A stretch of DNA of 38,174 bases, from positions 1-38,174 of the forward strand of contig SLRT01000094.1 in assembly GCA_007130825.1 (NCBI GenBank), written 5' to 3'. Below the pieces are notes generated by a model that was not told the origin of the DNA, ran no database searches, and was given only the letters and a program-made list of their open reading frames with translations. How positions within the stretch are numbered: position 1 is the first letter of the stretch; each line of letters starts with the position of its first letter. Both the position numbers and the translations under genes were made by a program. The stretch is from Syntrophomonadaceae bacterium. GTDB taxonomy: Bacteria; Bacillota; Dethiobacteria; DTU022. Positions 8,904-18,736 of this stretch are shown here, one piece after another.

Positions 8904-9929
8904 TTATGTGTTCTTAATCCATTGCGGATTGCCCTCGAAGCCGGGTACCACATTTAATAATGGCTGTCCATTTAAAAAGCGTTCTATATTATCGACAAAG
9001 GCGCCGCCAAATCGGGGGGCGTACTGGTCCGTCCAACTGGAAATATGCGGTGAAATGATGATGTTTTCGCATTCCCAGAGCTCATCTTCCGGAGGAAGGT
9101 AAGAAGGAAGCGGGTCTTTAATCCAATGAGTATCATTGGCCGCCCCGGCGATCCATCCTTCTTTTAAAGCCTTGACTAAATCTTCTTTGACGATTAATGA
9201 GCCGCGGGCGCAATTGATCAGGTATGCTGAATTTTTCATCAGCTTAAACGTTCTTTCGTTCATCATTTCCCGGGTCTGATCGGTTTCCGGGCAGGAAAGC
9301 ACCAGAAAATCGCTTTGGCGGATAACTTCATCTGCCTGGTCACTTAAGAATATTTCGTCTACGTGCGGTATATCCATAATCTGGATATCTGTGCCGATAA
9401 CACGCATGTCGAAAGGTTTGGCCCGCCTGGCAATCTGGCGCCCGATACCACCAAGGCCGATAATCCCAATGGTTTTACCGTACAGTTCTTCTCCGCGGAC
9501 ACGGATAAACTTATTTTCTTTTTGCTGGTCCCACAGTTGATTAAACTTTTTGGCAAGATTGAGCATCAGGCCGATCACAAATTCAGAAATCGGGATACCG
9601 GAACCTCCCGGAAGGTAGGTCAAGGGCACGTGCGCCGGCACTTTGCCCCATTTTTGCCAGTGATCTATCCCGGCGCTGAAAGACATAATCCACTGCAGAT
9701 CCTTCATCTCCGGGACCCTTTCTACAATTACACCGGAACCGACAATATGTGTATCAAGGTATTCATCGGGAATGGATTCAGCTGAGCCCTTCTGGATGAG
9801 CCGAATTCTGATTTCTCCTTTGGCTACTTTTTCAGGGTATCTTTCTTTAATCAACTCCTCGTACTCAACCGGACTGCCCAGCCCGGGCTGTAAAGCGACA
9901 AGTATATTCAGAGGATTAAAACTGGCCAT
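8904..9929 (-). CDS. D-isomer-specific 2-hydroxyacid dehydrogenase
   Basis: 341 aa; GKTIGIIGLGGIGRQIARRAKPFDMRVIGTD, NCARGSLIVKEDLVKAL, SPHISSWT. Confidence 0.9.
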   Translation of the reverse strand: MASFNPLNILVALQPGLGSPVEYEELIKERYPEKVAKGEIRIRLIQKGSAESIPDEYLDTHIVGSGVIVERVPEMKDLQWIMSFSAGIDHWQKWGKVPAHVPLTYLPGGSGIPISEFVIGLMLNLAKKFNQLWDQQKENKFIRVRGEELYGKTIGIIGLGGIGRQIARRAKPFDMRVIGTDIQIMDIPHVDEIFLSDQADEVIRQSDFLVLSCPETDQTREMMNERTFKLMKNSAYLINCARGSLIVKEDLVKALKEGWIAGAANDTHWIKDPLPSYLPPEDELWECENIIISPHISSWTDQYAPRFGGAFVDNIERFLNGQPLLNVVPGFEGNPQWIKNT

Positions 9930-10002
9930 CTTGTTGACACCTCCACATATTTTTTATACACTACACAGTCTGAAAATTTTTCTGCTCCAGGCAGGCAAAC
10001 AA

Positions 10003-10026
10003 ACCGGCCGGCCATATCCGGCCGGT
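10003..10026 (-). terminator. GC-rich hairpin, possible terminator downstream of the amidohydrolase gene
   Basis: ACCGGCCGG-6 nt-CCGGCCGGT perfect 9-bp stem; on the minus strand followed by TTGTTTG (weak T tract). Confidence 0.5.
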
Positions 10027-10282
10027 CACAGTTCAAGAAATTGTCCATACTGCCATATTGCCATGCGGTGAATAATACTAAGCCAAGAGGCATCATTCCT
10101 GCCGTCCTGTCAATCAGGAAATCATGTAATTGAAAGAAATTAAGGCAGCTCACAACTATACTATTTAGACTTCTTACAGCACCCCCAAATGAAGTTTCAA
10201 TTTTCCTAATTCCACATAGAAAAAAAATTTCCTTCTTTTGTTTATATTTCAACTCCTCCTTTAATTTGCTCAAGTCAATATT

Positions 10283-11128
10283 TTATTGATTTTTGGGTGG
10301 CAGTGACAGTAACCTGGTCGCATTGGCGCCTAAAATGTTTCTTTTAGCTTTTTCGGTTAAAGGCAGATTCATGATGGCCTCGATATTGCGCTTTAAATCA
10401 GTTATTCCCGGCCAGTCTGAACCGAATATAACCTTCTCAGAAACTCTTTCCAGTTCCGGGAAATAGTCCAGAAGTTTTTGCGGTGGAAGACCGGATACTT
10501 CCATATAAACATTATCATGTAACCGGGTTAATACAAAAGCGCTCTCATACCAAATTCCCCTGCCGCTGTGAACAAGGATAATTTTCAATCCGGGAAAATC
10601 GACGGCCACTTCATCCAGGTAAAGAGGATCACCATATTTTAATTTTGATCCTTTGAACATCGAAGTCCCGGTATGAACCATCAACGGCACTTGTAGTTCT
10701 TCCGCCTGAGAATAGAGAGGGTAGAGGTTGTTATCTGTGGGATAAAAATGCTGGTAAGTAGGATAAAGTTTTATTCCCCGGAAACCTTCTTTGACCAGGC
10801 GCTGTAACTCTCTGCCCGTATGTGCGGTAAGGTAAGGATTAATGCTGGCAAATGGTATCAACTCTTGTCTGTCTTTACAAAATTCCAGGACATATTCATT
10901 CGTGCATATACCCGTAACTGCAGGACATATATCGGCCAGTATTACCCCATAATCAACACCGTTTTCCTGCAGGTAGTTACGGAAATAGTCCGGATTGGAA
11001 AAAGTATGATAAAATTCGTCCCAGTTTTTATCTGCATGCATTTCCTTGATCCAGTTCAAAGTGCTTTCGACATAATACTTATCGTAGCAAATCGGATGTA
11101 TATGAAAGTCAACCACAGGTGAACGCAA
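10283..11128 (-). CDS. Amidohydrolase_2-family metal-dependent hydrolase/decarboxylase
   Basis: 281 aa; VVDFHIHP, GFRGIKLYPTYQHFYP, LMVHTGTS, IILVHSGRG, VIFGSDWPG. TTG start with upstream AAAGGAG. Confidence 0.85.
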   Translation of the reverse strand: MRSPVVDFHIHPICYDKYYVESTLNWIKEMHADKNWDEFYHTFSNPDYFRNYLQENGVDYGVILADICPAVTGICTNEYVLEFCKDRQELIPFASINPYLTAHTGRELQRLVKEGFRGIKLYPTYQHFYPTDNNLYPLYSQAEELQVPLMVHTGTSMFKGSKLKYGDPLYLDEVAVDFPGLKIILVHSGRGIWYESAFVLTRLHDNVYMEVSGLPPQKLLDYFPELERVSEKVIFGSDWPGITDLKRNIEAIMNLPLTEKAKRNILGANATRLLSLPPKNQ

Positions 11129-11283
11129 TTGGGCATTACTCCTTTAAGCTTTATCCAGTTGTTATTTTCAATAATATCATTTATATCTCTATTGATAGTT
11201 CCGCGGCGTTTTATGTATCTTGCTTCGAATCCTGAATCCCAAGCAGTTATCTCTAAAGCTGCGCAAGTTATTTTTTACATGAT

Positions 11284-12438
11284 TTACGATCCCAGGATGA
11301 TTACATTCCCATAGATACCGACACCGCCTACATTATGGACAAGCCCTACTTCCGCACCGGGGACCTGGATTTCACCTGCTTCACCGCGCAGCTGCAGCAC
11401 AATGGTCCGTACCTGGGAGCCTCCGGTAGCCCCGATCGGATGTCCTTTTGATAACAGTCCACCATCCACATTTACGGGGATTTTACCCTCGAGATAAGTT
11501 TCCCCGTTGCGGATAAGCTCTACACCGCGGCCGGGCTCGGCAAACCCAAGATTTTCATAAGCCATCAGTTCGGCAATGGTGAAACAGTCATGTACTTCAG
11601 CTACGTCAATATCCTCAGGCTTCATTGACGACATCGTATATGCCTGACGGGCAGCCTGGCGAACACTTTCCAGGCCGGAATAGGTTTCTCTGCCGGTCAT
11701 GCTGAAAGAAGCGGTGGCCGAACCAAGTCCCAAAATCCAAACCGGTTTAGTCGAAAATTCCTTTGCTTTTTCTGCTGAGGCTAAAATAATACAAGAAGAT
11801 CCGTCGGCATTGGCGCAGCAGTCAAATCTTTTTAACGGGCTGGCCACAAAGTCGCTTTCTAAAACCTTGTCCATGTCAAGATCCTTGCGGTAAACAGCCT
11901 TTTCGTTTAACTGCCCGTATTTTGCCGCTTTAACCCTGATCTGGGCTAGATCCTTTTCAGTGCTTCCGTAGGTTTCGAAATGAGATCGCGCGTGCATAGC
12001 ATAATAAGCCGGCATTGTCGTGCCGAAGGGAGATTCCCACATTATATCGGCGCCTCGTCCCATGCGTTCCTGGGAATCAGCAGATGAAATTTCTGACATT
12101 TTTTGGAACCCAATTACTGCTACTGCATCGTGCAGCCCGCTTTTAATCAAGGCATAAGCAGTACGCAGCCCGGTTGTGCTGGATGAGCAGATACTTTCAA
12201 CGACAAATGTTGGTTGCGGGTTTAGTCCCAGATATTCTGCAATTAGCCCGGAAGGGCTGCGCTGCTTATCGTACTCAGGAGCAGAGCAGACAATAGAGGC
12301 ATCCAGATCGCTTGCGGCAATCCCGGCATCTTGCATAGCTTCCCTGTATGCTTCAAAGGAAAGTTCCCTGATCGAGCCTTCATAACCCCTGACAAAAGCA
12401 CTTTGGCCCACCCCGATAATAGCTACATCTTTGGCCAT
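11284..12438 (-). CDS. Thiolase-family protein (SCP-x/BbsB-like)
   Basis: 384 aa; VVESICSSSTTGLRTAYALIKSG, VAEVHDCFTIAELMAYENLG, LLSKGHPIGATGGSQVRTIVLQLRGEAGEIQ, GLVHNVGGVG. Confidence 0.9.
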   Translation of the reverse strand: MAKDVAIIGVGQSAFVRGYEGSIRELSFEAYREAMQDAGIAASDLDASIVCSAPEYDKQRSPSGLIAEYLGLNPQPTFVVESICSSSTTGLRTAYALIKSGLHDAVAVIGFQKMSEISSADSQERMGRGADIMWESPFGTTMPAYYAMHARSHFETYGSTEKDLAQIRVKAAKYGQLNEKAVYRKDLDMDKVLESDFVASPLKRFDCCANADGSSCIILASAEKAKEFSTKPVWILGLGSATASFSMTGRETYSGLESVRQAARQAYTMSSMKPEDIDVAEVHDCFTIAELMAYENLGFAEPGRGVELIRNGETYLEGKIPVNVDGGLLSKGHPIGATGGSQVRTIVLQLRGEAGEIQVPGAEVGLVHNVGGVGIYGNVIILGS

Positions 12439-12543
12439 AATTATACCTCCTTCAAATTAAGTGCTGCTAAACATCTAGTTCAAACTGGCTTTTTATGGTT
12501 CTAAATCCCGGACTTTCACAGTTTAATCAATAACCCGCCTGGC

Positions 12544-13290
12544 TTAAAGCATCACCATACCGCCGTCAATACAGATAGTTTGCCCGGTGATAAAGCTGGA
12601 TTCATCCGAGGCTAAAAATACAACTGCCGGCCCGACTTCCTCCGGAAGGCCGAAGCGGCCCAGCGGGATTCGTTCCAGGTATTTTTCTTTAAACTTGGGG
12701 TCGTTGGCAATAACTTTTGTCATATCAGTTTCAGCCATCGGAGCGATCGTATTTACCCTGATCTTATAACGGGCCAGTTCCCTGGCGGCGGATTTGCTCA
12801 TGGCATAGACCCCGCCTTTTGCAGCTGTATAGTTAATTTGCCCGATCGTTCCCATCAGCCCGGCAGAGGAGGTTACGTTTATGATCGATCCCGATTGCTG
12901 TTCCATCATTGGTTTTGCCACTGCCTGCATACAGTAAAAGGTCCCGTTAAGGTTTATCCTGAGCACCTCGTCCCACTGCTCAGGACCTATTTTCCACATC
13001 ATACCCGGTTTGCTGATTCCGGCATTATTAAAAAGCGCATCAACTCGGCCAAAATTATCAATTGTTACTTTAACCATTTCTGCAACCTGTCTGCTGTCTC
13101 CGACATCAACCTGCTTGATTAATACACGATGCCCGATTTTTTTTGTTTCGCGGACAACCTGGTCATTTTCCTTAATGCTACGGCTAACCAAGACCAGATC
13201 GGCTCCTTCATTGGCCAGCGCCATGGCAACCGCTTCTCCGATTCCTTTACTGGCCCCGGTAATAATTGCTACTTTTCCCTGTAATCGCAT
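12544..13290 (-). CDS. Short-chain dehydrogenase/reductase (FabG-like)
   Basis: 248 aa; VAIITGASKGIGEAVAMALANEGADLVLVSRS, LFNNAGIS, YTAAKGGVYAMSKSAARELA, FITGQTICIDGGM. Confidence 0.92.
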   Translation of the reverse strand: MRLQGKVAIITGASKGIGEAVAMALANEGADLVLVSRSIKENDQVVRETKKIGHRVLIKQVDVGDSRQVAEMVKVTIDNFGRVDALFNNAGISKPGMMWKIGPEQWDEVLRINLNGTFYCMQAVAKPMMEQQSGSIINVTSSAGLMGTIGQINYTAAKGGVYAMSKSAARELARYKIRVNTIAPMAETDMTKVIANDPKFKEKYLERIPLGRFGLPEEVGPAVVFLASDESSFITGQTICIDGGMVML

Positions 13291-13531
13291 AGTATCGCCT
13301 CCTTTATTGGTGTTCTAAAAGGCCCGGCCTAAAAACGACTGTTACTGATGCCAGTTCAAGATCATGAATTACTGTCATATTATTAATATTATCATAAATA
13401 AGACGATCATAATTAAAATTTTAAATTACCAGGATTCCTCCTGTTTCAAATGCCAGGTATATCTTTACCGGGGATCCCCATATGTCGGCTTCATTTAAAA
13501 GTCGGGACAGGAAAATAGCACAATAAGAGGA

Positions 13532-13768
13532 TCAGGATGCACTTCTATTTATAGATACTAAAAAGATCGCGCCTGCAACGTATTCAAGTTTAAGGTGAAG
13601 TCCGGCTAAAATGCTTTTTAAATGAATTCGATTAATTCTTGCAAAATCCTTGTCCGACGCTGTAAAATTATATCTCAAAAAAGCAATCACAATTGCGATA
13701 TCATCATTTCCGCAGGCAATATCCAGCATCGGCTGAACCGGATAGTGGTTAAGGAAGATTTTTAACAA
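13532..13768 (-). other. Short ORF, possible remnant of a degraded gene
   Basis: 78 aa; minus-strand coding-like sequence upstream (NSWATKPPESGSCDLDELFKPG) lies in interrupted frames. Homology not established. Confidence 0.3.
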
Positions 13769-13922
13769 GGTCAGTTACCTGTTTTCAACGCAAAAGGCGA
13801 CAGCTCTAACTTGGTTTCTGCCACACAAAAGGGTGGCGATCCAATTTTACCCCGGTTTAAAAAGTTCATCCAGATCACAGCTTCCGCTTTCAGGCGGCTT
13901 TGTTGCCCAGGAGTTTTCCTTA

Positions 13923-13958
13923 TACAGTGCTACTGTGAAATACAGTGCTATTGTGAAA
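13923..13958. repeat. Two-copy 18-bp tandem repeat
   Basis: TACAGTGCTACTGTGAAA then TACAGTGCTATTGTGAAA (one mismatch). Confidence 0.85.
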
Positions 13959-14158
13959 CTTTTTTAAACTCTTCCATATTAGTCAGATCTTAAACAAAGT
14001 CAATCAATAATAAAATCCCTTAAAAGCATGGAATCTTGGTTAAAAAGAGTGAATTCGGAGCTAACCCCATCGAATGAACACTTTTTCAATGATTTATGTT
14101 GACTCTGTATAAGGGAAAAGTTAAAATTGCAGAGACAGGCCAAAATGGATTATTGTTC

Positions 14159-14212
14159 CCGCTGACATTTCTTCCAAACTCGATGTTTGGAAGTTATTGT
14201 AAATGGCAGCGG
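14159..14212. repeat. Long compound inverted repeat upstream of the histidine kinase gene
   Basis: CCGCTG-a-CATTT-CTTCCAAAC-TCGAT-GTTTGGAAG-7 nt bulge-AAATG-g-CAGCGG. Confidence 0.65.
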
Positions 14213-14316
14213 AAAAGAACGACTAATCACTGTATTTTCACGGTTAACGACAATTGACTGATAACAATTGAATGAATAAATAAATAAACAAATAACTGAA
14301 TGAACAAAAAGGTGGT

Positions 14317-16017
14317 GTGCAATTGCCTGAGCTTCCATCTGAACTAATTGGAAAGCCGGAGTTGATCTTGATATGTCATGTCAGCCCCAACTTTAACTCG
14401 ATTGATCAGGTTGAATCATCCCTGCAGCATACCCTGCAGGCCTCGGTTGAAAACTTTGATTTTTGCAGGGCCACCCTGATTTTAGTTCGTCATGGTAAAA
14501 GCCCGGTATGTTGGCATGCCGCAAAAGCAGTTGAAAGAGATGAAAAACAAAAAGGGCCGGCTATGTCCGGTGGCGCTCATACAGAGCGCTGCTCCCAACT
14601 GGTCGATTTTTTATCATCGGCTGAAAACAGGCAGATAAAAAAAGTTCTCGATGAGCTTTCTCCGGTAATTTCCACAAATTTGCCGGTTTTTTTGCAGGCC
14701 GGCGATCCAGTGGGCACGATGGAAATCGGCATTTTTAATACCGATTATCAGAGTGGACAGTACATATTACCAAAGGCTGTTTCTTTAGGCAGGCACATGG
14801 CCGACATTATTCAGGAATCACTTTTTCAGAGGCAAAAAGATCGCCATTTGAGAAAACTTGCTGTCTGGCTGGAAATGTTGAATACGATCAGTTCCACACT
14901 CGATATCAGGCAGGTATTACATGTCGTCGCGCAGCTAACAGCGGATCTTTTTTCTGCCAAGAGCTGTATTTATCTCTTGAATGAAACAGATCAGACCCTG
15001 ATTCCGGCTGTAGCGGTAGGCAGCTATGATCCGGTATTGAAAAATAAATTTAAATCATTAAAAGGCAAAAATATTTTCCCGGGCATAAAGCAAGCAATTA
15101 AAACCGGTCAGCCGGTAATTGTTACCCCGCAAAATAAAACTAAACTGTTAACCAGGGATATTATCGATGATTTTGCTTACGATTGGGTCGTGCTGGCCCC
15201 AATTTTAAGCAAAGGGAAAACCATCGGTATAATGCAGGTGGATCGCCCGCTGGAAGCGGATGGTTTTGACAACGAGGAAGTCGAGATAATCTTTGCCATT
15301 GCCCGTGCCACTGCAGTGGCTATGGAAAATGCCAGGTTAATTGATATGCTCGGTCAGAAAGAACAGCTTTTGCACCAGTTGGTAAATAAGCTGATTACCG
15401 CCCAGGAAGACGAGCGAAAATTTATCGCTTCCGATTTGCATGACGGAATCATTCAGTCCTTGATTGCCATTTGGTATCGCCTGCAGCGTCTTTCATCCGC
15501 TGAAGAAACTGAAGCGAGTAACAGTCAAGATGAGATCAGGGAACTTACCGGTATCCTTAATGAACAGATCCAGGAAATCAGGCGTATTCTTTACGACCTG
15601 CGGCCGATTATCCTGGATAACTACGGATTGTTCCCGGCTGTTGAAGCGCATGTTAACAACATCACAGATAAGTATGATCTTCCCATTGATCTTAAGGTTG
15701 AAGGCGAAAATCAAAGGTTGGACTCAAAAACAGAAGTAACATTGTTCAGAATTTTACAGGAAGCGCTGACAAATGTAATCAAGCATGCCGGGGCCACCAA
15801 GGTGAGGGTCCGGCTGGATATCCAGGATGAGCAGGTGAACCTGTCAGTTGAAGATAACGGTTCCGGGATCAATAAAATGTATTCTGAAGACCTGCAACCG
15901 CATAACCGCCTGGGGCTGGCCAGTATACAAGAACGAGCCCTGCTGTTGGGCGGTGTTTGCAATATTGATTCACAGCCTGGCAAAGGTACGAGGGTAAATG
16001 TAAGTATCCCGGTTTAA
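14317..16017 (+). CDS. GAF-domain sensor histidine kinase, NarX/HisKA_3 family
   Basis: 566 aa; GAF-like central region; DERKFIASDLHDGIIQSLIAIWYRLQRL, TLFRILQEALTNVIKHAGATKVRV, LGLASIQERALLLGG, PGKGTRVNVSIPV. Start could be TTG at 14323. Confidence 0.9.
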   Translation: MQLPELPSELIGKPELILICHVSPNFNSIDQVESSLQHTLQASVENFDFCRATLILVRHGKSPVCWHAAKAVERDEKQKGPAMSGGAHTERCSQLVDFLSSAENRQIKKVLDELSPVISTNLPVFLQAGDPVGTMEIGIFNTDYQSGQYILPKAVSLGRHMADIIQESLFQRQKDRHLRKLAVWLEMLNTISSTLDIRQVLHVVAQLTADLFSAKSCIYLLNETDQTLIPAVAVGSYDPVLKNKFKSLKGKNIFPGIKQAIKTGQPVIVTPQNKTKLLTRDIIDDFAYDWVVLAPILSKGKTIGIMQVDRPLEADGFDNEEVEIIFAIARATAVAMENARLIDMLGQKEQLLHQLVNKLITAQEDERKFIASDLHDGIIQSLIAIWYRLQRLSSAEETEASNSQDEIRELTGILNEQIQEIRRILYDLRPIILDNYGLFPAVEAHVNNITDKYDLPIDLKVEGENQRLDSKTEVTLFRILQEALTNVIKHAGATKVRVRLDIQDEQVNLSVEDNGSGINKMYSEDLQPHNRLGLASIQERALLLGGVCNIDSQPGKGTRVNVSIPV

Positions 16018-16043
16018 ATTTCACCCGAAAAGGAGTCAACAAG

Positions 16044-16778
16044 GTGCTCATAAAAATACTTATTGTCGATGACCATCCTATGGTCAGGGAAGGGCTGTCG
16101 CATATGCTCAACAACTGTGAAGAGATAACTGTCGCCGGCAGTTGTGGAAACAGTGAAGAAGCTCTGGCGAAAGCTCATTTAGTTGATCCTGATATTATTC
16201 TTATGGATATTAAAATGGAAGGGATCAACGGCATTGAGACGGCGAAGCAGGTGCTGGCCCAAAAACCGGGGATTAAAGTGATATTTTTGACCATATTTGA
16301 GGATACAGAATCAATCCGACTTGCTATGCAATCCGGAGCTGCCGGCTATCTTCTTAAGCATGTAAGCAGGCATAACCTGATTGATACAATCAAAAGAGTT
16401 TATAGCGGTGAAACTATAATTGACCAGTCAGTTTTTCGGCAGATTGTTAATGATTATACCCGGTTAAGTAAAAAGCATACCGATATAAAACCGTTAAAAA
16501 GGGAAGAAGAACCGGTTGAGCTTACTCCGCGGGAACAGGAAATCCTCAGGCACCTGGTCCGGGGGTTGACTAATAAAGAAATATCTACCGCTACGAACCT
16601 TGCAGTCGACACGGTAAAAACCCACCTGCGCAATATTTACCGGAAACTGCAGGTTAAAAATAGAACCCAGGCCATTTCCCGGGCCATGAAATCTGGTCGA
16701 AATGACACAGAAAGCTTATTTGTGATTGAAAATCACGGTATTGCGGATATCTATGGCCATAATTCCAACACCGAATAG
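16044..16778 (+). CDS. NarL/FixJ-type response regulator
   Basis: 244 aa; receiver IKILIVDDHPMVREGL, DIILMDIKMEGINGIE; HTH ELTPREQEILRHLVRGLTNKEISTATNLAVDTVKTHLRNIYRKLQVKNRTQAI. Confidence 0.95.
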   Translation: MLIKILIVDDHPMVREGLSHMLNNCEEITVAGSCGNSEEALAKAHLVDPDIILMDIKMEGINGIETAKQVLAQKPGIKVIFLTIFEDTESIRLAMQSGAAGYLLKHVSRHNLIDTIKRVYSGETIIDQSVFRQIVNDYTRLSKKHTDIKPLKREEEPVELTPREQEILRHLVRGLTNKEISTATNLAVDTVKTHLRNIYRKLQVKNRTQAISRAMKSGRNDTESLFVIENHGIADIYGHNSNTE

Positions 16779-16782
16779 AAAA

Positions 16783-16811
16783 ACAAGCCGGTTTTTTTGA
16801 TTCCGGCTTGT
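16783..16811. terminator. Inverted repeat between convergent response regulator and TRAP genes
   Basis: ACAAGCCGG-11 nt (T-rich)-CCGGCTTGT. Confidence 0.65.
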
Positions 16812-16871
16812 CAATATGTTTTCAACCATATATTTATTAAATGTGAAATCTTTTTGTCTTAAATATTTATC

Positions 16872-18176
16872 TTATTGCGCCAATCCAGGCAGGAACAGGG
16901 CAATCTGGGGGAATGCGGTGAGAAGGATTACGCAAACAATAATTGCTAGCAGGTACCATCCCACTCCCCGGAAGATCTCCATAACCGGGGTTTCCCTGTC
17001 TACCCCGGCTACGACGTAAACATTGGCTCCCACAGGAGGTGTGATTACCCCCATACCGAGGGCCAATACGATAATAACACCGAACCAGATTGGATCAAAC
17101 CCGAGTTCAACCGCTACCGGGTAAAAAATGGGTACGGTTAGCAGTATTAGTGCCAGAGCATCAATAAAAAACCCGAGAACAAGATAAATAAGCAGGATAA
17201 CCGCTAAAATAGCAACCGGGGGCAGGGGGAGTTCCACGGCCCAGGTAGCCAGCTCTCTAGGCAACCCGCTTATGCCCAGGAAGCGGCCGTAAATGGCCGC
17301 TGCAGCAACCAGGAACATGATCATGGCCGATATGCGCACCGAATCGTTCAGCGAATTTAAAAAACCCTGCCAGGTAAGCTGCCGCCTGACCAGGGCTACA
17401 ACCAGTGTGGCAAAAACGCCGACTGCCCCGGCTTCGGTGGGGGTAAAAATTCCGCCGAACAGGCCGCCCATGACTGCGATAAAGATGATAATTACTTCGA
17501 CTCCACCGCTTACTACTGCCTTAAATTTGTTAGACCAGGACACCTGCTCTCCTGCAGGAGCCAGTTTTGGATTTCGGATCGTCTGCAGGTAGGCAGCGAG
17601 CATAAAAAGCAGCATTAAAAGCAGGCCGGGAAAAATACCGGCCATAAAAAGCCGGCGAATAGATTCGCCGGCAGCAACTCCATAGAGGATAAAAATGACG
17701 CTAGGTGGAATCATTACCCCTAAAATTGCAGCTGCAGCGATCGTGGCTGTGGCGATAGAGCGGTTATAGTTATATTTTTTCATCTCCGGCAGGGCTACAG
17801 CGCTCATTGTCGCTGCGGTAGCCGTAGTTGAACCGCAGATAGCCCCAAAGGCGGTGCAGGCTGCGATAGTGGCTAAAAGCAAACCCGCTTTTAGATTACC
17901 CATGACTTTATAAGTGGCATCATAAATCCTAGAACTTAAACCGGAGTAAAAGGCGATATAGCCCATCCAGACAAACATGGGAACCACAAGCAGGGAATAG
18001 GAGGCAAAAGTATTATAAATGGCCTGGCTCGAAAGTGAAAACATTGCCTCCGGTGTTCTGACAATAGCAAAGCCTGTCATTCCCACTACCAGCATAACAT
18101 AAGCTACAGGCATTCTCGCAAAAAGAAGTATGAACACAAAAAAGATTGATATTATTCCGATGTAAATTGGGTTCAT
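16872..18176 (-). CDS. dctM: TRAP transporter large permease (DctM)
   Basis: 434 aa; hydrophobic; GAICGSTTATAATMSAVALPEM, AAILGVMIPPSVIFILYG, FFIDALALILLTVPIFYPV, GVITPPVGANVYVVAGV. Confidence 0.95.
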   Translation of the reverse strand: MNPIYIGIISIFFVFILLFARMPVAYVMLVVGMTGFAIVRTPEAMFSLSSQAIYNTFASYSLLVVPMFVWMGYIAFYSGLSSRIYDATYKVMGNLKAGLLLATIAACTAFGAICGSTTATAATMSAVALPEMKKYNYNRSIATATIAAAAILGVMIPPSVIFILYGVAAGESIRRLFMAGIFPGLLLMLLFMLAAYLQTIRNPKLAPAGEQVSWSNKFKAVVSGGVEVIIIFIAVMGGLFGGIFTPTEAGAVGVFATLVVALVRRQLTWQGFLNSLNDSVRISAMIMFLVAAAAIYGRFLGISGLPRELATWAVELPLPPVAILAVILLIYLVLGFFIDALALILLTVPIFYPVAVELGFDPIWFGVIIVLALGMGVITPPVGANVYVVAGVDRETPVMEIFRGVGWYLLAIIVCVILLTAFPQIALFLPGLAQ

Positions 18177-18733
18177 TGACTGTCACTCCCTTGTGCTACA
18201 GTTCTTACAGCTTTGATCAGGTCCAGCAGAATTACCATAGCAAACATAATTATGCCGAAAGCAACCAGGTAAATCGATGGAGCAATGGGTACTTCCAGGT
18301 GGCCGGTATAATATCCCGCCATCATTCTGTTGTAGGCGAAAAACAAAATTTCCCGGGCCAGGATGTAGGAAAATATAAGGGCTATGCCAGAGACAACAAG
18401 ATCGATCAATCCCTGCACACGCGGAGAAAACTTGTCCACGAGCAACCCGACCATGATGTGTCCTTTCATTAGTGCAGTATAAGCTACGCCGAGGCCAAGC
18501 AGTACGGCTCCGGACATTTCCACCAGTTCGACGGCACCGCCTATCGGTCTGTATGGAATACGAATAATTACGTTGGTTACTGTAATTGCCATGACAATAA
18601 TCAGGGCCAACTGGGCTACCTGTGCTGTTCGCCAGGTTAAGCCCCGGACTAATCGTTCGAATAAACTTAACAAGTATAACCGCCCCCCTGTTATCGGTAT
18701 ATTCAAAATTTCATTTACTTTAAGGTTTATCAT
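18173..18733 (-). CDS. dctQ: TRAP transporter small permease (DctQ)
   Basis: 186 aa; TM segments, RPIGGAVELVEMSGAVLLGLGVAYTALMKGHIMVGLL. Overlaps dctM by 4 nt. True start may be a downstream TTG after an AGGGGGG RBS. Confidence 0.88.
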   Translation of the reverse strand: MINLKVNEILNIPITGGRLYLLSLFERLVRGLTWRTAQVAQLALIIVMAITVTNVIIRIPYRPIGGAVELVEMSGAVLLGLGVAYTALMKGHIMVGLLVDKFSPRVQGLIDLVVSGIALIFSYILAREILFFAYNRMMAGYYTGHLEVPIAPSIYLVAFGIIMFAMVILLDLIKAVRTVAQGSDSQ

Positions 18734-18736
18734 CAG

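Noticed and set aside
9908-10273. 121-aa minus-strand ORF between amidohydrolase and hydroxyacid dehydrogenase
   Set aside because: It contains a GC-rich hairpin, overlaps the downstream gene start and has no recognisable domain; likely spurious.
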